Positions 52,326-61,574 of a stretch of 64,000 nucleotides of DNA are shown here, piece after piece. Below the pieces are notes generated by a model. That model was not told the DNA's origin and did not search any database. It saw only the letters and a program-made list of their open reading frames with translations. The stretch comes from JALSNL01 sp036479585 (GTDB lineage: Bacteria > Bacteroidota > Ignavibacteria > Ignavibacteriales > Melioribacteraceae): the NCBI GenBank assembly GCA_965224785.1, contig OZ245062.1, positions 558,001 to 622,000 of the forward strand. The letters are read 5' to 3'. How positions within the stretch are numbered: the first letter of the stretch is position 1; every line of letters begins with the position of its first letter. The position numbers and the translations under genes are program-made.

Positions 52326-55300
52326 TTGAGTTATCAAAATGTCAAATATTACCCCTTTCTTTTAACAAACATCTTTCTTGTTTTATTTCTGTTCCAAACT
52401 ATTGCTGCACAATATTCAAAAGAGTTAACAACTTACAACAACCTCAAGTTTGAACATATCTCAATTGAAAAAGGGCTATCTCAAATATCTGTCAATTCCA
52501 TTCTTCAAGACAGTAAAGGTTTTCTTTGGTTTGGAACTGAAGATGGTTTGAACAGATACGATGGTTACAAGTTTAAAATATTTAAGCATAACCCTTCCAT
52601 TAAAAATTCAATAAGCGATAATTTTATTTGGACAATTTTTGAAGACGCAAAAAATAATTTATGGATTGGTACAAATAGTGGAGGATTAAATAAATATAAT
52701 TATGAAACAAATTCCTTCGAGCATTTTCTTCATTCTTCCAATAACAATAAAAGTATTAGTAATAATAATGTAAGAGTAATTTTTGAAGACAAACAAAATG
52801 TATTGTGGCTTGGAACCAATAGTGGTGGACTTGATAAGTATAATAAGGATGAAAAAACATTTGAACACATTAAACTATTAACTAATAAAAACGAAACCAA
52901 TACGAATAGCATAAGAGCAATTTGTGAAGATGATAAAAATAATCTGTGGATTGGAACTGATGGAAGTGGACTTTATAAATTAGAAGGAACTCGTAAGAAT
53001 ACTTTTTTATATCAGCATTCAATATCTAATAAAAATAGTATAAGTAGTAATTCAGTTTGGTCACTTCTTGCAGATGGGAATGTTCTTTGGATTGGGACGT
53101 ATAATAACGGATTAAATAAATTTGATGTTCTGGAAGAAAAATTTCTTCATTATAAAGAAGGAGGAAATCGTTCAACAATTGTAAATAATAGTATTACTGA
53201 CTTAATGCTAGATAATGCGAATCACTTATGGGTTAGTTCTGAAGGTGGTCTTAGCATATTAAATATTAAAACAGATTTGTTTGAAAACTATCAACATAGT
53301 ATTTCTGATTTGAGTAGTATTAGTAATAATTTTGTGAGAACTATCATACAAGATAAATCTGGATTGATATGGATTGGAACAGTTGGTGGAGGAATAAATA
53401 AAGTTAACCTAAATAAAAAATTTAAACACTACGCTCATAATCCTTCTGATGAAAATAGTTTGAGCCATAATGTTATTCGCTCAATATATGAGGACTCAAA
53501 AGAGAATATATGGATTGGAACTCTTGGTAAAGGTCTAAATAAATTCAACAAAAAAAATAATACATTCCAACATTTCAGTAGTAATTCAAAATCAAAATAT
53601 AATCTTAGTGAAAATATTATCTCATCAATATTTGAAGATAGTTTTAAAAATCTTTGGGTTGGTACTTGGGGGGGAGGTTTAAATAGAATTACATTTAGCA
53701 AAACTAATAACAACTCTATTATTGAAAAAATAAATTATTATAAACATAACTCCAATAATGTTGCAAGTATTAGTAGCAATATTGTACAAGCTATTTTTGA
53801 AGACTCGAAAAAGAATATTTGGATTGGAACTGAAGAAGGACTAGACCGTTATGATCTAAACTCTAATAAGTTTTATCATTTTAAAAATAAAAATAATACA
53901 AATAGTTTAAGTGATAACCGTATTCAGTCAAAGTGTATAATTGAAGATAGACTTGGAAATATTTGGATTGGAACTTGGCGTGGACTGAATAAAGTTTCTA
54001 TAAAAAGTAAGATAGATAACAATTCTTTATCACAAGTAGTTTTTGAAAAATTTCTACACGATCCTTCAAACCCCAATAGTATTAGTGATAATAGAGTTCT
54101 TTCAATTTATGAAGATAAGTCTGTAGTTGGTTCTGATTCACTAATTCTTTGGGTGGGAACAATAGGTGGAGGCTTAAATAAATTAGAAATATCAATTACA
54201 TCGGATAGCTTAAATAATATTAAGTTTAGTAATTATACAGAAAAAAATGGTTTACCCAACAATGTTATTTATGGGATCCTTGGAGATGAAGATGGAAATC
54301 TTTGGCTAAGTACAAACAATGGGATATCTAAATTTAATCCATCAACAGAAGTATTTCGAAATTTTGATATTAAGGATGGCTTACAAAGCAATCAATTTTT
54401 TTGGGGTGCTTTTCATCAAGCCAAAGATGGGGAACTTTTTTTTGGAGGTGTTAATGGATTAAATTCCTTTTATCCAAATACACTTAAAAATAATGAACAT
54501 GTACCACCAATTTATATAACTGACTTTTCAATTGTTCCTTCAAGTCCCCAAAAAGAAATGGATTTTATAAAAAAAGATATTTACATAAAGAACAAAACTG
54601 TACAATTGCCTTATGATTCTTATTCTTTTAATTTTGAGTTTGCTGCGTTAGATTTTACTACACCAGGAAAAAATGAATATAAATATAAACTAGAAAATAT
54701 AGATGAAAATTGGAACTACAGTTCTAACAAAAGTTATGCTCAATACTCAAATATTAAAGAAGGTAAATATAAGTTCAAAGTTATTGGTTCTAATAATGAC
54801 GGTGTGTGGAATAAGACCGGAGCTTCAATAACAATAATTATTGACACACCTTTTTGGAAAGCTTGGTGGTTCATAGTACTCGCACTACTATCAATAGCTG
54901 CGTTGGTGGGTTATTTCATTTACACTCAAGTTCAAAATATGCTTGCAGTTGAAAGACTTAGAACAAAACTTGCTGCGGATTTGCACGATAATATTGGTTC
55001 CAGTTTAACTGAAATTTCAATATTAAGTGAAGTGATTTCTACTAGATTAAAAACCACTGATGAGGATATAAATAAAAGTCTAAATAAAATTAGCTACAAA
55101 TCAAGAAATTTAATTGATAAGATGAGCGATATAGTTTGGCTTGTAAATCCTCAGAGAGATTCTTTATACGATTTAATTCTAAGACTTCAAGACACATATT
55201 CTGAATTACTTGCTGATACTTCAATCTCATTTCGTTCGGAAAATCTAAAATCTCTTGAAAAAATTTCTTTATCGATGGAGCATAGACAACACCTCTTTTT

Positions 55301-55556
55301 AATTTTTAAGGAAGCAATAAATAATTCCATTACACATAGTAACTGTTCTGAAATATTTCTTAACGCAAAAGTTTCTGGTAAGAAATTAGAAATGGTTTTA
55401 GAAGATAATGGAATAGGTTTTGAGTTTGATGAAACAAAAAGAGGAAATGGTTTAGTAAATATGAAAAAACGAGTAAAAAAGATTAATGGAAAATTAAATA
55501 TAGCTAGTATTCTTGGTAAAGGAACTGTGGTTAAGTATATTGGAAAAGTAGTTTAA
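52326..55556 (+). CDS. sensor histidine kinase with double beta-propeller (Reg_prop/Y_Y_Y)
   Basis: The protein has 1076 residues and a TTG start (no in-frame ATG nearby) with a signal sequence (~10-28). About 14 Reg_prop repeats of the form EDxxxNLWIGTxxGGLNKYN (~45-725) make two seven-bladed propellers outside the membrane. A Y_Y_Y domain (~735-840) comes next, then one membrane helix (~845-866). The kinase core is HisKA_3-type with phospho-acceptor H887 in LAADLHDNIGSSL and an HATPase with EAINNSITHS, DNGIGF and GNGLVNMKKR. Unlike Bacteroides hybrid systems, the receiver and HTH are in the next gene rather than fused. The signal sensed is unknown. Confidence 0.92.
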   Translation: MSYQNVKYYPFLLTNIFLVLFLFQTIAAQYSKELTTYNNLKFEHISIEKGLSQISVNSILQDSKGFLWFGTEDGLNRYDGYKFKIFKHNPSIKNSISDNFIWTIFEDAKNNLWIGTNSGGLNKYNYETNSFEHFLHSSNNNKSISNNNVRVIFEDKQNVLWLGTNSGGLDKYNKDEKTFEHIKLLTNKNETNTNSIRAICEDDKNNLWIGTDGSGLYKLEGTRKNTFLYQHSISNKNSISSNSVWSLLADGNVLWIGTYNNGLNKFDVLEEKFLHYKEGGNRSTIVNNSITDLMLDNANHLWVSSEGGLSILNIKTDLFENYQHSISDLSSISNNFVRTIIQDKSGLIWIGTVGGGINKVNLNKKFKHYAHNPSDENSLSHNVIRSIYEDSKENIWIGTLGKGLNKFNKKNNTFQHFSSNSKSKYNLSENIISSIFEDSFKNLWVGTWGGGLNRITFSKTNNNSIIEKINYYKHNSNNVASISSNIVQAIFEDSKKNIWIGTEEGLDRYDLNSNKFYHFKNKNNTNSLSDNRIQSKCIIEDRLGNIWIGTWRGLNKVSIKSKIDNNSLSQVVFEKFLHDPSNPNSISDNRVLSIYEDKSVVGSDSLILWVGTIGGGLNKLEISITSDSLNNIKFSNYTEKNGLPNNVIYGILGDEDGNLWLSTNNGISKFNPSTEVFRNFDIKDGLQSNQFFWGAFHQAKDGELFFGGVNGLNSFYPNTLKNNEHVPPIYITDFSIVPSSPQKEMDFIKKDIYIKNKTVQLPYDSYSFNFEFAALDFTTPGKNEYKYKLENIDENWNYSSNKSYAQYSNIKEGKYKFKVIGSNNDGVWNKTGASITIIIDTPFWKAWWFIVLALLSIAALVGYFIYTQVQNMLAVERLRTKLAADLHDNIGSSLTEISILSEVISTRLKTTDEDINKSLNKISYKSRNLIDKMSDIVWLVNPQRDSLYDLILRLQDTYSELLADTSISFRSENLKSLEKISLSMEHRQHLFLIFKEAINNSITHSNCSEIFLNAKVSGKKLEMVLEDNGIGFEFDETKRGNGLVNMKKRVKKINGKLNIASILGKGTVVKYIGKVV

Positions 55557-55604
55557 ATAGTTGAAAAAAAATTGCACATTATATTATATGAGTTAAAAAA
55601 GATT

Positions 55605-56243
55605 ATGATCGATGTAATAATAGTTGAAGATAATAAAACAATAAGAGAAGGTTTGAAACTACTTATTGATGGAACTGAAGGATACAAATGTATTGCAGCT
55701 TATTCAACTTGCGAAGACTTATTGAAAGAAGTAACTAAATTAGATGTTGATGTAATCCTTATGGATATTGACCTTCCTGGAATATCTGGTATTGAAGGAA
55801 TGAAAAGACTTAAAGAAATTTCACCAGATTATACTATATTAATTTTAACAATTTATGATGAAAACGAATTAATATTTGAAGCACTATGTGCCGGAGCATC
55901 TGGATACTTAGTGAAAAAAACTCCACCAGCAAAATTACTTGAAGCAATAAAAGAAGCTCACGAAGGTGGCGCTCCAATGACTTCCAATATTGCAAGAAAG
56001 GTTGTTGATTTTTTTCAAAGAACAAAACCAATTCAAAAAAAGGAAGCACATATTCAATTAACAAAAAGAGAAAAAGAAGTTCTCTCTGGACTTGTTGCCG
56101 GAAGTAGTTATAAGGCCATTGCAGTTACGCTAAATGTTAGTCTAGATACTGTTCGTTTTCACTTTAGAAATATTTACAAAAAGTTACATGTTCATTCACA
56201 ATCAGAAGCTGTTGTAAAAGCATTGAAAGAAGGATTAGTATAA
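55605..56243 (+). CDS. NarL/FixJ-family response regulator
   Basis: The 212-residue protein starts at ATG 55605 (MIDVIIVEDN); a longer frame from a TTG at 55572 adds 11 residues not matching receiver domains and was rejected. The receiver domain has acidic E8/D9, phospho-acceptor D54 (ILMDIDLPG), T in ILTIYDENE and K in YLVKKTPP. A full LuxR-type HTH follows: LTKREKEVLSGLVAGSSYKAIA and VSLDTVRFHFRNIYKKLHV. It should be phosphorylated by the HisKA_3 kinase 48 bp upstream and bind DNA as a dimer. The first ATTTATGYAG motif begins at its stop codon. Confidence 0.93.
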   Translation: MIDVIIVEDNKTIREGLKLLIDGTEGYKCIAAYSTCEDLLKEVTKLDVDVILMDIDLPGISGIEGMKRLKEISPDYTILILTIYDENELIFEALCAGASGYLVKKTPPAKLLEAIKEAHEGGAPMTSNIARKVVDFFQRTKPIQKKEAHIQLTKREKEVLSGLVAGSSYKAIAVTLNVSLDTVRFHFRNIYKKLHVHSQSEAVVKALKEGLV

Positions 56244-56260
56244 CCTCTTCATTTATGTAG
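56243..56260 (+). promoter_or_regulatory. ATTTATGYAG-centred motif, copy 1
   Basis: The 18-mer ACCTCTTCATTTATGTAG starts at the last base of the regulator gene. It shares the core ATTTATG[TC]AG and a pyrimidine-rich left side with copies at 56295-56312 and 56984-57001. Candidate binding site for the response regulator. Confidence 0.45.
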
Positions 56261-56294
56261 TTTATTTGTACAACTTCCCACATATTTAAGCAAA

Positions 56295-56312
56295 AACTCT
56301 CCATTTATGCAG
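56295..56312 (+). promoter_or_regulatory. ATTTATGYAG-centred motif, copy 2
   Basis: AACTCTCCATTTATGCAG lies exactly 52 bp (about five helical turns) after copy 1 and 78 bp before the second response-regulator gene, a suitable position for an activator site. Confidence 0.45.
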
Positions 56313-56390
56313 TACCCAAAAAGTTTATTTCTCAATAAATTGGTTCCTGATAAAATTTAAAAATCCATTTTATTTATTCCAAATGTTAAT

Positions 56391-56969
56391 ATGAAAAATG
56401 TAATAATTGTTGAAGATGTAAAAACTATTCGCGAAGGATTAAAATCTCTAATCGATACTTCAGAAAATTTAGAATGTATTAAAACATTTGAAAACTTTGA
56501 AGAGTTTCAAAAGCAAGTAAACCAACTTGACTTAGATATTCTTTTAATCGATTTAGATTTACCAGGGATTTCTGGAATTGAAGGAATAAAGAAATTAAAA
56601 AAAATATCGAAAAAAATTACAATAATAGTTTTAACAATACATGAAGAAAACGAAAGAGTTTTTGAAGCCCTTTCCGCTGGAGCGAGTAATTATTTAGTTA
56701 AAAATACGCCAGCTGTAAAAATGATTAGCATTATAGAAGATGCAGCGGAAGGTAAAGTTCTTATGAATTCTTTTATTGCAAGAAAAACTTTTGATTTTAT
56801 GAACAAAAACAAAAAAGTAAAAATATTAGATAAAAAAGAGTTAACTATTTTAAAAAAGGTTACAGAAGGTAATAATCTTATTGCAATGGAAAACTCATTG
56901 AAGATTAGTAGTAGTGAAATAAAAAATAGTTTTAAAAATATTTACAATAAACTTTGTCAAGTTCAATAA
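56391..56969 (+). CDS. response regulator paralogue with degenerate HTH
   Basis: The protein has 192 residues. The receiver domain is intact and closely related to the preceding regulator (IIVEDVKTIREGLKSLID, D54 in LLIDLDLPGISGIEG, ILVVLT-type strand and YLVKNTPAVK). The C-terminal region keeps only the frame of a LuxR HTH: KKELTILKKVTEGNN and SSSEIKNSFKNIYNKL replace TKREKEVL and SLDTVRFHFRNIYKKL, the recognition-helix residues are changed and the final helix is missing. It probably arose by duplication and may now compete for phosphate or form heterodimers without normal DNA binding. Flanked by three repeated motifs. Confidence 0.85.
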   Translation: MKNVIIVEDVKTIREGLKSLIDTSENLECIKTFENFEEFQKQVNQLDLDILLIDLDLPGISGIEGIKKLKKISKKITIIVLTIHEENERVFEALSAGASNYLVKNTPAVKMISIIEDAAEGKVLMNSFIARKTFDFMNKNKKVKILDKKELTILKKVTEGNNLIAMENSLKISSSEIKNSFKNIYNKLCQVQ

Positions 56970-56983
56970 ATTGGTTAGCAAAA

Positions 56984-57003
56984 ACCTACCTATTTATGTA
57001 GGT
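56984..57003 (+). promoter_or_regulatory. ATTTATGYAG-centred motif, copy 3, within a hairpin
   Basis: ACCTACCTATTTATGTAG (56984-57001) is the third copy, 14 bp after the second regulator's stop and 137 bp before the parvulin gene. ACCTAC (56984-56989) and GTAGGT (56998-57003) form a perfect 6-bp inverted repeat over it, so this copy is the most palindromic. Confidence 0.45.
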
Positions 57004-57137
57004 ATTGTTGAGTAATTCATTAATCTGAGCTAAATACTCCTTAATTGTGTAGTCTTTAAATAATTAAAAAATAACTATATTATCATTTATAATTACTAAG
57101 AAATACTTTTTTTTTGAATAGATATCTAAATATTTGA

Positions 57138-58814
57138 GTGAGTAAAATTATTATTAGCATTAAGATATTTTTCTTTATAAGCACTATCTTTTTTATAAAT
57201 AGTTGTACTCAAAATGATTCTAAAAAAATTGTTGCAAAGATAGGTGAATATGAAATTTCAAAATCTGAGTTTATTTTAAGGTATGAAGATTATATAATTC
57301 AAACTGGAATTAAGGATAATTTTATTTCAAGAAAAGATGTTATAAATAGTATGGTCTCAGAAATAGTTTTAACTAAGTACGATGAGAATAAATATATATA
57401 TGACAACGATGAATTTAATACAGAAACTAAATGGCTTAAAGACCAAGCTATACTAGCTTACTTGAAAGACCAAGAAGTGTATGCAAAAATTTCTGCAAAT
57501 GATGAAGAAACAAGAAACGCATTTTTAAGGTCGAATGAAAAATTATCAGTCAGTCATTTATTTGCAACAACAGAAAATGAAATAAACGAGTTACACCAGT
57601 TGTTAAAAGTTGGTGTAAGTTTTGAAGAATTAGCAAAACAAATATTTACGGACTCAACTCTACAATCCAATGGGGGGAACTTGGGTTTTGTAGAGTGGGG
57701 AGATTTAGAACCGGAGTTTGAAGATAAAGCGTATTCAATGAGAGTTGGAGAAATATCAAGACCGGTTAAAACAGAACACGGTTATAGCATTATTAAAGTG
57801 AATGAGCGTGTTTCTCATCCTTTGTTAACTGAGAATGAATACCAAAAAAGAAAAAGTAAGTTTGAGCATATAATAAGATTAAGAAAAAAGAAACCTACTG
57901 AAAAATCTTATGTCAATTCTATTGTTGATTTTGAAAGCATAAATTTTACCGAAAAATCTATTGAAGAAGTTTGGGAAAGTATTCAGTTAAGGATTGATAG
58001 AAATAGTGAGTTAAAACAATTTAAGGGTAATGATGAGCAATGTGTTGAGTACAAAGGAAAAGTTTATCTAACTTCTGAAATAATTGAAAAAGTAAATACT
58101 ATTCCATCTTATCATTTTGAAAAAGTTACTTCAATTAAAAAGTTGAAAACAGTTATAAAAGGTTTTGTATTAAAAGATAGACTCAAAGAAATTGCAGATG
58201 AGAAAGGTTATTCAAATAATAAGTATGTATTAAAGAAATTTGAGAAAATGAAAACCAATTTATTTATGAAATATAAAATTTCTGAGATTATTGAAAAATC
58301 AAATATTCAAGATTCAGTTATTTTGGATTTCTACACAAAGCATCCTGAATTTTTCTCAACGCACGATGAAATAAATGTTCAAGAAATTCTGGTTACCGAT
58401 AAGAAGCTGGCAAATTCTCTTTTGAAAAAAATAAAAAGTGGAGCTAACTTTGGTAAGCTTGCAAAAAAATATTCTAAACGTACTCCAACAGCTTCTAAGT
58501 TTGGTATTCTTGGGTTTGCACCTATTTCTAAATTTGGAATGCTAAAAGATATTTTTTGGGAAAGTAAGTTGAACAAAATTATTGGGCCACTAAAAATTGA
58601 ACAGTATTTCGGAATTTTTAAAGTTTTGGATAGAAAAAAAAGTAAATCAATTAGTTTTGAAGAATCAAAAGATATAGCTGAGATGGCTGTAAAATATAAA
58701 CAAAAAAATAAAATCCTTAGTGATTATCTTGAGAAATTAAAGTCAAAAATTAATATTGAAATTTTTGATAATGTAATTGGTTCAACAAAGATTTTTGAAT
58801 TTGCAAATAATTAA
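57138..58814 (+). CDS. parvulin-type peptidyl-prolyl isomerase lipoprotein
   Basis: The protein has 558 residues and a GTG start. Lipobox FFINSC (Cys23). A SurA-like N-terminal region (KKIVAKIGEYEISKSEFILRYEDY) is followed by a first parvulin domain (~130-235: LSVSHLFATTENE, FEELAKQIFTDSTLQSNGGNLGFVEWGDLEPEFEDKAY in part, EHGYSIIKVNE) and a second, more divergent one (~410-500: EINVQEILVTDKKLA, FGKLAKKYSKRTPTASKFGILGF). It assists folding of outer-membrane or secreted proteins in the periplasm. The next gene is a TonB-dependent receptor, a typical client. Chaperone role is inferred from the family. Confidence 0.85.
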   Translation: MSKIIISIKIFFFISTIFFINSCTQNDSKKIVAKIGEYEISKSEFILRYEDYIIQTGIKDNFISRKDVINSMVSEIVLTKYDENKYIYDNDEFNTETKWLKDQAILAYLKDQEVYAKISANDEETRNAFLRSNEKLSVSHLFATTENEINELHQLLKVGVSFEELAKQIFTDSTLQSNGGNLGFVEWGDLEPEFEDKAYSMRVGEISRPVKTEHGYSIIKVNERVSHPLLTENEYQKRKSKFEHIIRLRKKKPTEKSYVNSIVDFESINFTEKSIEEVWESIQLRIDRNSELKQFKGNDEQCVEYKGKVYLTSEIIEKVNTIPSYHFEKVTSIKKLKTVIKGFVLKDRLKEIADEKGYSNNKYVLKKFEKMKTNLFMKYKISEIIEKSNIQDSVILDFYTKHPEFFSTHDEINVQEILVTDKKLANSLLKKIKSGANFGKLAKKYSKRTPTASKFGILGFAPISKFGMLKDIFWESKLNKIIGPLKIEQYFGIFKVLDRKKSKSISFEESKDIAEMAVKYKQKNKILSDYLEKLKSKINIEIFDNVIGSTKIFEFANN

Positions 58815-58859
58815 AATATTACGTACAATTAAAAAGGTTCTTATTTATAGGAGTTCCTT

Positions 58860-61544
58860 ATGAAACGAAGTTTTATCATTTTTATCTTTTCGATATTTCC
58901 GCTTTTAATTTTAACTGCCGGAACTACTGGCAAGCTTACTGGAGTAATCAAAGATGCATCAACCGGTGAAGGTCTGCCGTTTGTAAATATTACTCTTGAG
59001 GGAACAACAATTGGTGCTGCAACGGATATTGATGGCAAATATGTTATTCTAAATATTTCTCCTGGTAAACATAGTGTTAAAATTCAATACATCGGATATC
59101 AAACAAAATTAATAAGTAATGTTTCAATTTCAATTGATCAAACTACAAGATTAGATGTTAGTCTTAGTGAGGCAAGTATTGAAATTGGTGAGGTTGTTAT
59201 TCAAGCCGAAGCTGGAGGAATACAAAAAGATGTTACGTCAAGTCAGTCATTAGTTTCTTCCGAAGATATTGCAAATTTACCTGTTGCAGAAATGGATGAT
59301 ATTTTAGCTCTACAATCCGGTGTAACTCTTGATAAAGATGGTGGCTTCCATATTAGAGGAAGTAGATCAGAAGAAATAGCATACAAAGTTAACGGAATTT
59401 CAGTTACTGATTCTTATGATAAGAGCAGAGGAATTGAAATTGACAACACAAGCATTCAGGAACTGCAAGTAATAAGTGGAACGTTTAATGCCGAACACGG
59501 CGAGGCAATGTCTGGTATAATTAACACGGTTACTAAAGAAGGCAAAAGTAAATATCACGGCGATATCCAATTATACTCAAGCGATTATGCAAGTTCTCAT
59601 ACAGATGTTTTTTCTAATATAGATGCATTCAATCCGTTTGCAAATTATAATACCCAAGCAAGCCTAAGCGGACCAGTTCCTTTTACAAATGGCAAAGTAA
59701 GATTTTTTATAAACGGACGTTACAATTATGATGATGGTTGGTTGTACGGTCAGCGTAAGTTTACAACATTAGGTTTAACTGGTGATGATGAATTTGTGGC
59801 AATGAACTATAATAAAAGGTTGATTGGAATTGCTAATATCAGTTGGTTTGCTTCATCCGCATTTAAGTTTAATTTAGAAGCTCTTTTCTCTGATAGAGAA
59901 TTCAAAGATTATTCTCACGATTATAAACTTAACCCCGATGGAGACGTTATAAAATTTTCAAATAGTTTAAGTACTACTTTCACTATGACGCACACTTTTT
60001 CATCAAGTGCATTCTATACAATTAAGGCTTCATACTTTAATAGAGATTTTAAAGAATACACATTTGAGGATGCATTCAGTCCAAATTATCTTCATCCAGA
60101 TTCTTTGAACAAAGGCAGTTATGCTTTTCATTCAAAGGGAACCAACCTACATAGATTCTTTAGAACAACAGAAGCATTTATTGCTAAATTCGATTTTACA
60201 AGTCAAATTCACGAAAATCATTTAATCAAATTTGGATTTGAAGGTAAAACAGATAGGTTAGATTTTGATGATTACGACCTTGAACCCAAAACAATAAATG
60301 GAGTTCAAGTAAATCCTTTTAGTACTCAGATTCCCGAAATCATTTCCCCTAATCGAGAGGTGTATGATGCTGACCCAATTGCAGCAGCAGCTTATTTACA
60401 AGATAAAATTGAGTTTGAAGATGTAATTATTAATATAGGACTTCGCTTTGATTATTTTAATTCAAATGGAAATGTTCTTGTTGATCTGTCTGATCCAAAT
60501 ATATATGTGCCTTTAAGAGACGAGTTAAAAAGCTTAAGTATTGAAGAAAGAAAGTCTCACTTCTATAAAGATGCAGATGCAAAATTACAACTTGCTCCTC
60601 GGTTTGGAATAGCATACCCGATTAGTGCAACTGGAGTAGTTCATTTTTCTTATGGACAGTTTTTACAAATTCCCCAATACCAAAGATTGTTTGATAGAGG
60701 TTCTTATAAAGTTCCTACTACCGGAACTCCCGGGGAAGTTTATGGAAACCCAAATTTAGAACCGGAAAAAACCACACAATATGAAATTGGTTTTCGTCAA
60801 GAGTTTTTTGAAGACTACTTAATTGATATGACACTATTTTATAAAGATATTAGAGATTATATTACTGCTGGTCCATTTACAGAAACTAAAAATGGTGTGC
60901 CATATTCAATTTATACAAATAGAGATTATTCTAATGTTAAAGGAATTACTTTAAACTTAAGTAAACATTTTTCAAATTATTTTTCTCTAAATGTAAACTA
61001 CACTTATCAATTTGCAGATGGAAGTAATTCAACACCGGAAGACGATTTTAATTCACAGAGAGATAATAAAGAACCAACGCTTTTCTTAATTCCACTGGAT
61101 TGGGATCAAAGACATTCTATTAATGGCTCAGTTTATATTGGTGATGCTAATTGGGGTGCAAGTTTTGTTGGTAGATATGGAAGCGGTTTACCTTACACTC
61201 CAGCAATAACACAGTTTACTGCTGATAGAGGTTTGTCTTCAGGCTTCAACAGAAACATAAGACGCAGACCAAATCAATTTTTTCTTGATATGAAAGTTCA
61301 TAATGTATTCGATATAATGGGGCAAAATTTTACAGTTTATCTTAAAGTGTTTAATTTTTTAGATTCAAAAATTATTACTGATGTGTTTACAGATACTGGC
61401 AAAGCAGATTTTACAACAGAAGCAGCAAGTTTACGTGATGTGGTTGATATCAATAGACCAAATACGGTTTCTGATTATTTAATTCGACCTTGGTATTATG
61501 ATGCACCTAGAAAAATTCAGCTTGGTATTAATTTCTCTTTTTAG
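58860..61544 (+). CDS. TonB-dependent receptor with carboxypeptidase-regulatory-like domain
   Basis: The protein has 894 residues. The signal peptide (KRSFIIFIFSIFPLLILTAG) is followed by a CarboxypepD_reg-like domain (GKLTGVIKDASTGEGLPFVN, ~22-105) and a plug (LPVAEMDDILALQSGV, GGFHIRGSRSEEIAYKVNGI, HGEAMSGIINTVTKEG). The barrel ends PRKIQLGINFSF with terminal Phe. It is of the OmpA-like/Oar-like TonB receptor type common in Ignavibacteria, often adjacent to large extracellular proteins. The start follows TAGGAGTTCCTTATG. The next gene, 30 bp downstream, is a big exported protein, suggesting a joint function. Ligand unknown. Confidence 0.92.
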   Translation: MKRSFIIFIFSIFPLLILTAGTTGKLTGVIKDASTGEGLPFVNITLEGTTIGAATDIDGKYVILNISPGKHSVKIQYIGYQTKLISNVSISIDQTTRLDVSLSEASIEIGEVVIQAEAGGIQKDVTSSQSLVSSEDIANLPVAEMDDILALQSGVTLDKDGGFHIRGSRSEEIAYKVNGISVTDSYDKSRGIEIDNTSIQELQVISGTFNAEHGEAMSGIINTVTKEGKSKYHGDIQLYSSDYASSHTDVFSNIDAFNPFANYNTQASLSGPVPFTNGKVRFFINGRYNYDDGWLYGQRKFTTLGLTGDDEFVAMNYNKRLIGIANISWFASSAFKFNLEALFSDREFKDYSHDYKLNPDGDVIKFSNSLSTTFTMTHTFSSSAFYTIKASYFNRDFKEYTFEDAFSPNYLHPDSLNKGSYAFHSKGTNLHRFFRTTEAFIAKFDFTSQIHENHLIKFGFEGKTDRLDFDDYDLEPKTINGVQVNPFSTQIPEIISPNREVYDADPIAAAAYLQDKIEFEDVIINIGLRFDYFNSNGNVLVDLSDPNIYVPLRDELKSLSIEERKSHFYKDADAKLQLAPRFGIAYPISATGVVHFSYGQFLQIPQYQRLFDRGSYKVPTTGTPGEVYGNPNLEPEKTTQYEIGFRQEFFEDYLIDMTLFYKDIRDYITAGPFTETKNGVPYSIYTNRDYSNVKGITLNLSKHFSNYFSLNVNYTYQFADGSNSTPEDDFNSQRDNKEPTLFLIPLDWDQRHSINGSVYIGDANWGASFVGRYGSGLPYTPAITQFTADRGLSSGFNRNIRRRPNQFFLDMKVHNVFDIMGQNFTVYLKVFNFLDSKIITDVFTDTGKADFTTEAASLRDVVDINRPNTVSDYLIRPWYYDAPRKIQLGINFSF

Positions 61545-61574
61545 AGAATAAAGATTTTTAACAGGAGTTTTTAA

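Noticed and set aside
53000..54400. Tandem repeats in the sensor kinase as a CRISPR-like or satellite array
   Set aside because: They encode regular Reg_prop propeller blades and diverge at the nucleotide level; ordinary protein repeats.
55572..55604. 11-residue N-terminal extension of the response regulator from a TTG
   Set aside because: Receiver domains begin at the MIDVIIVEDN methionine; the extension has no homology-like features.
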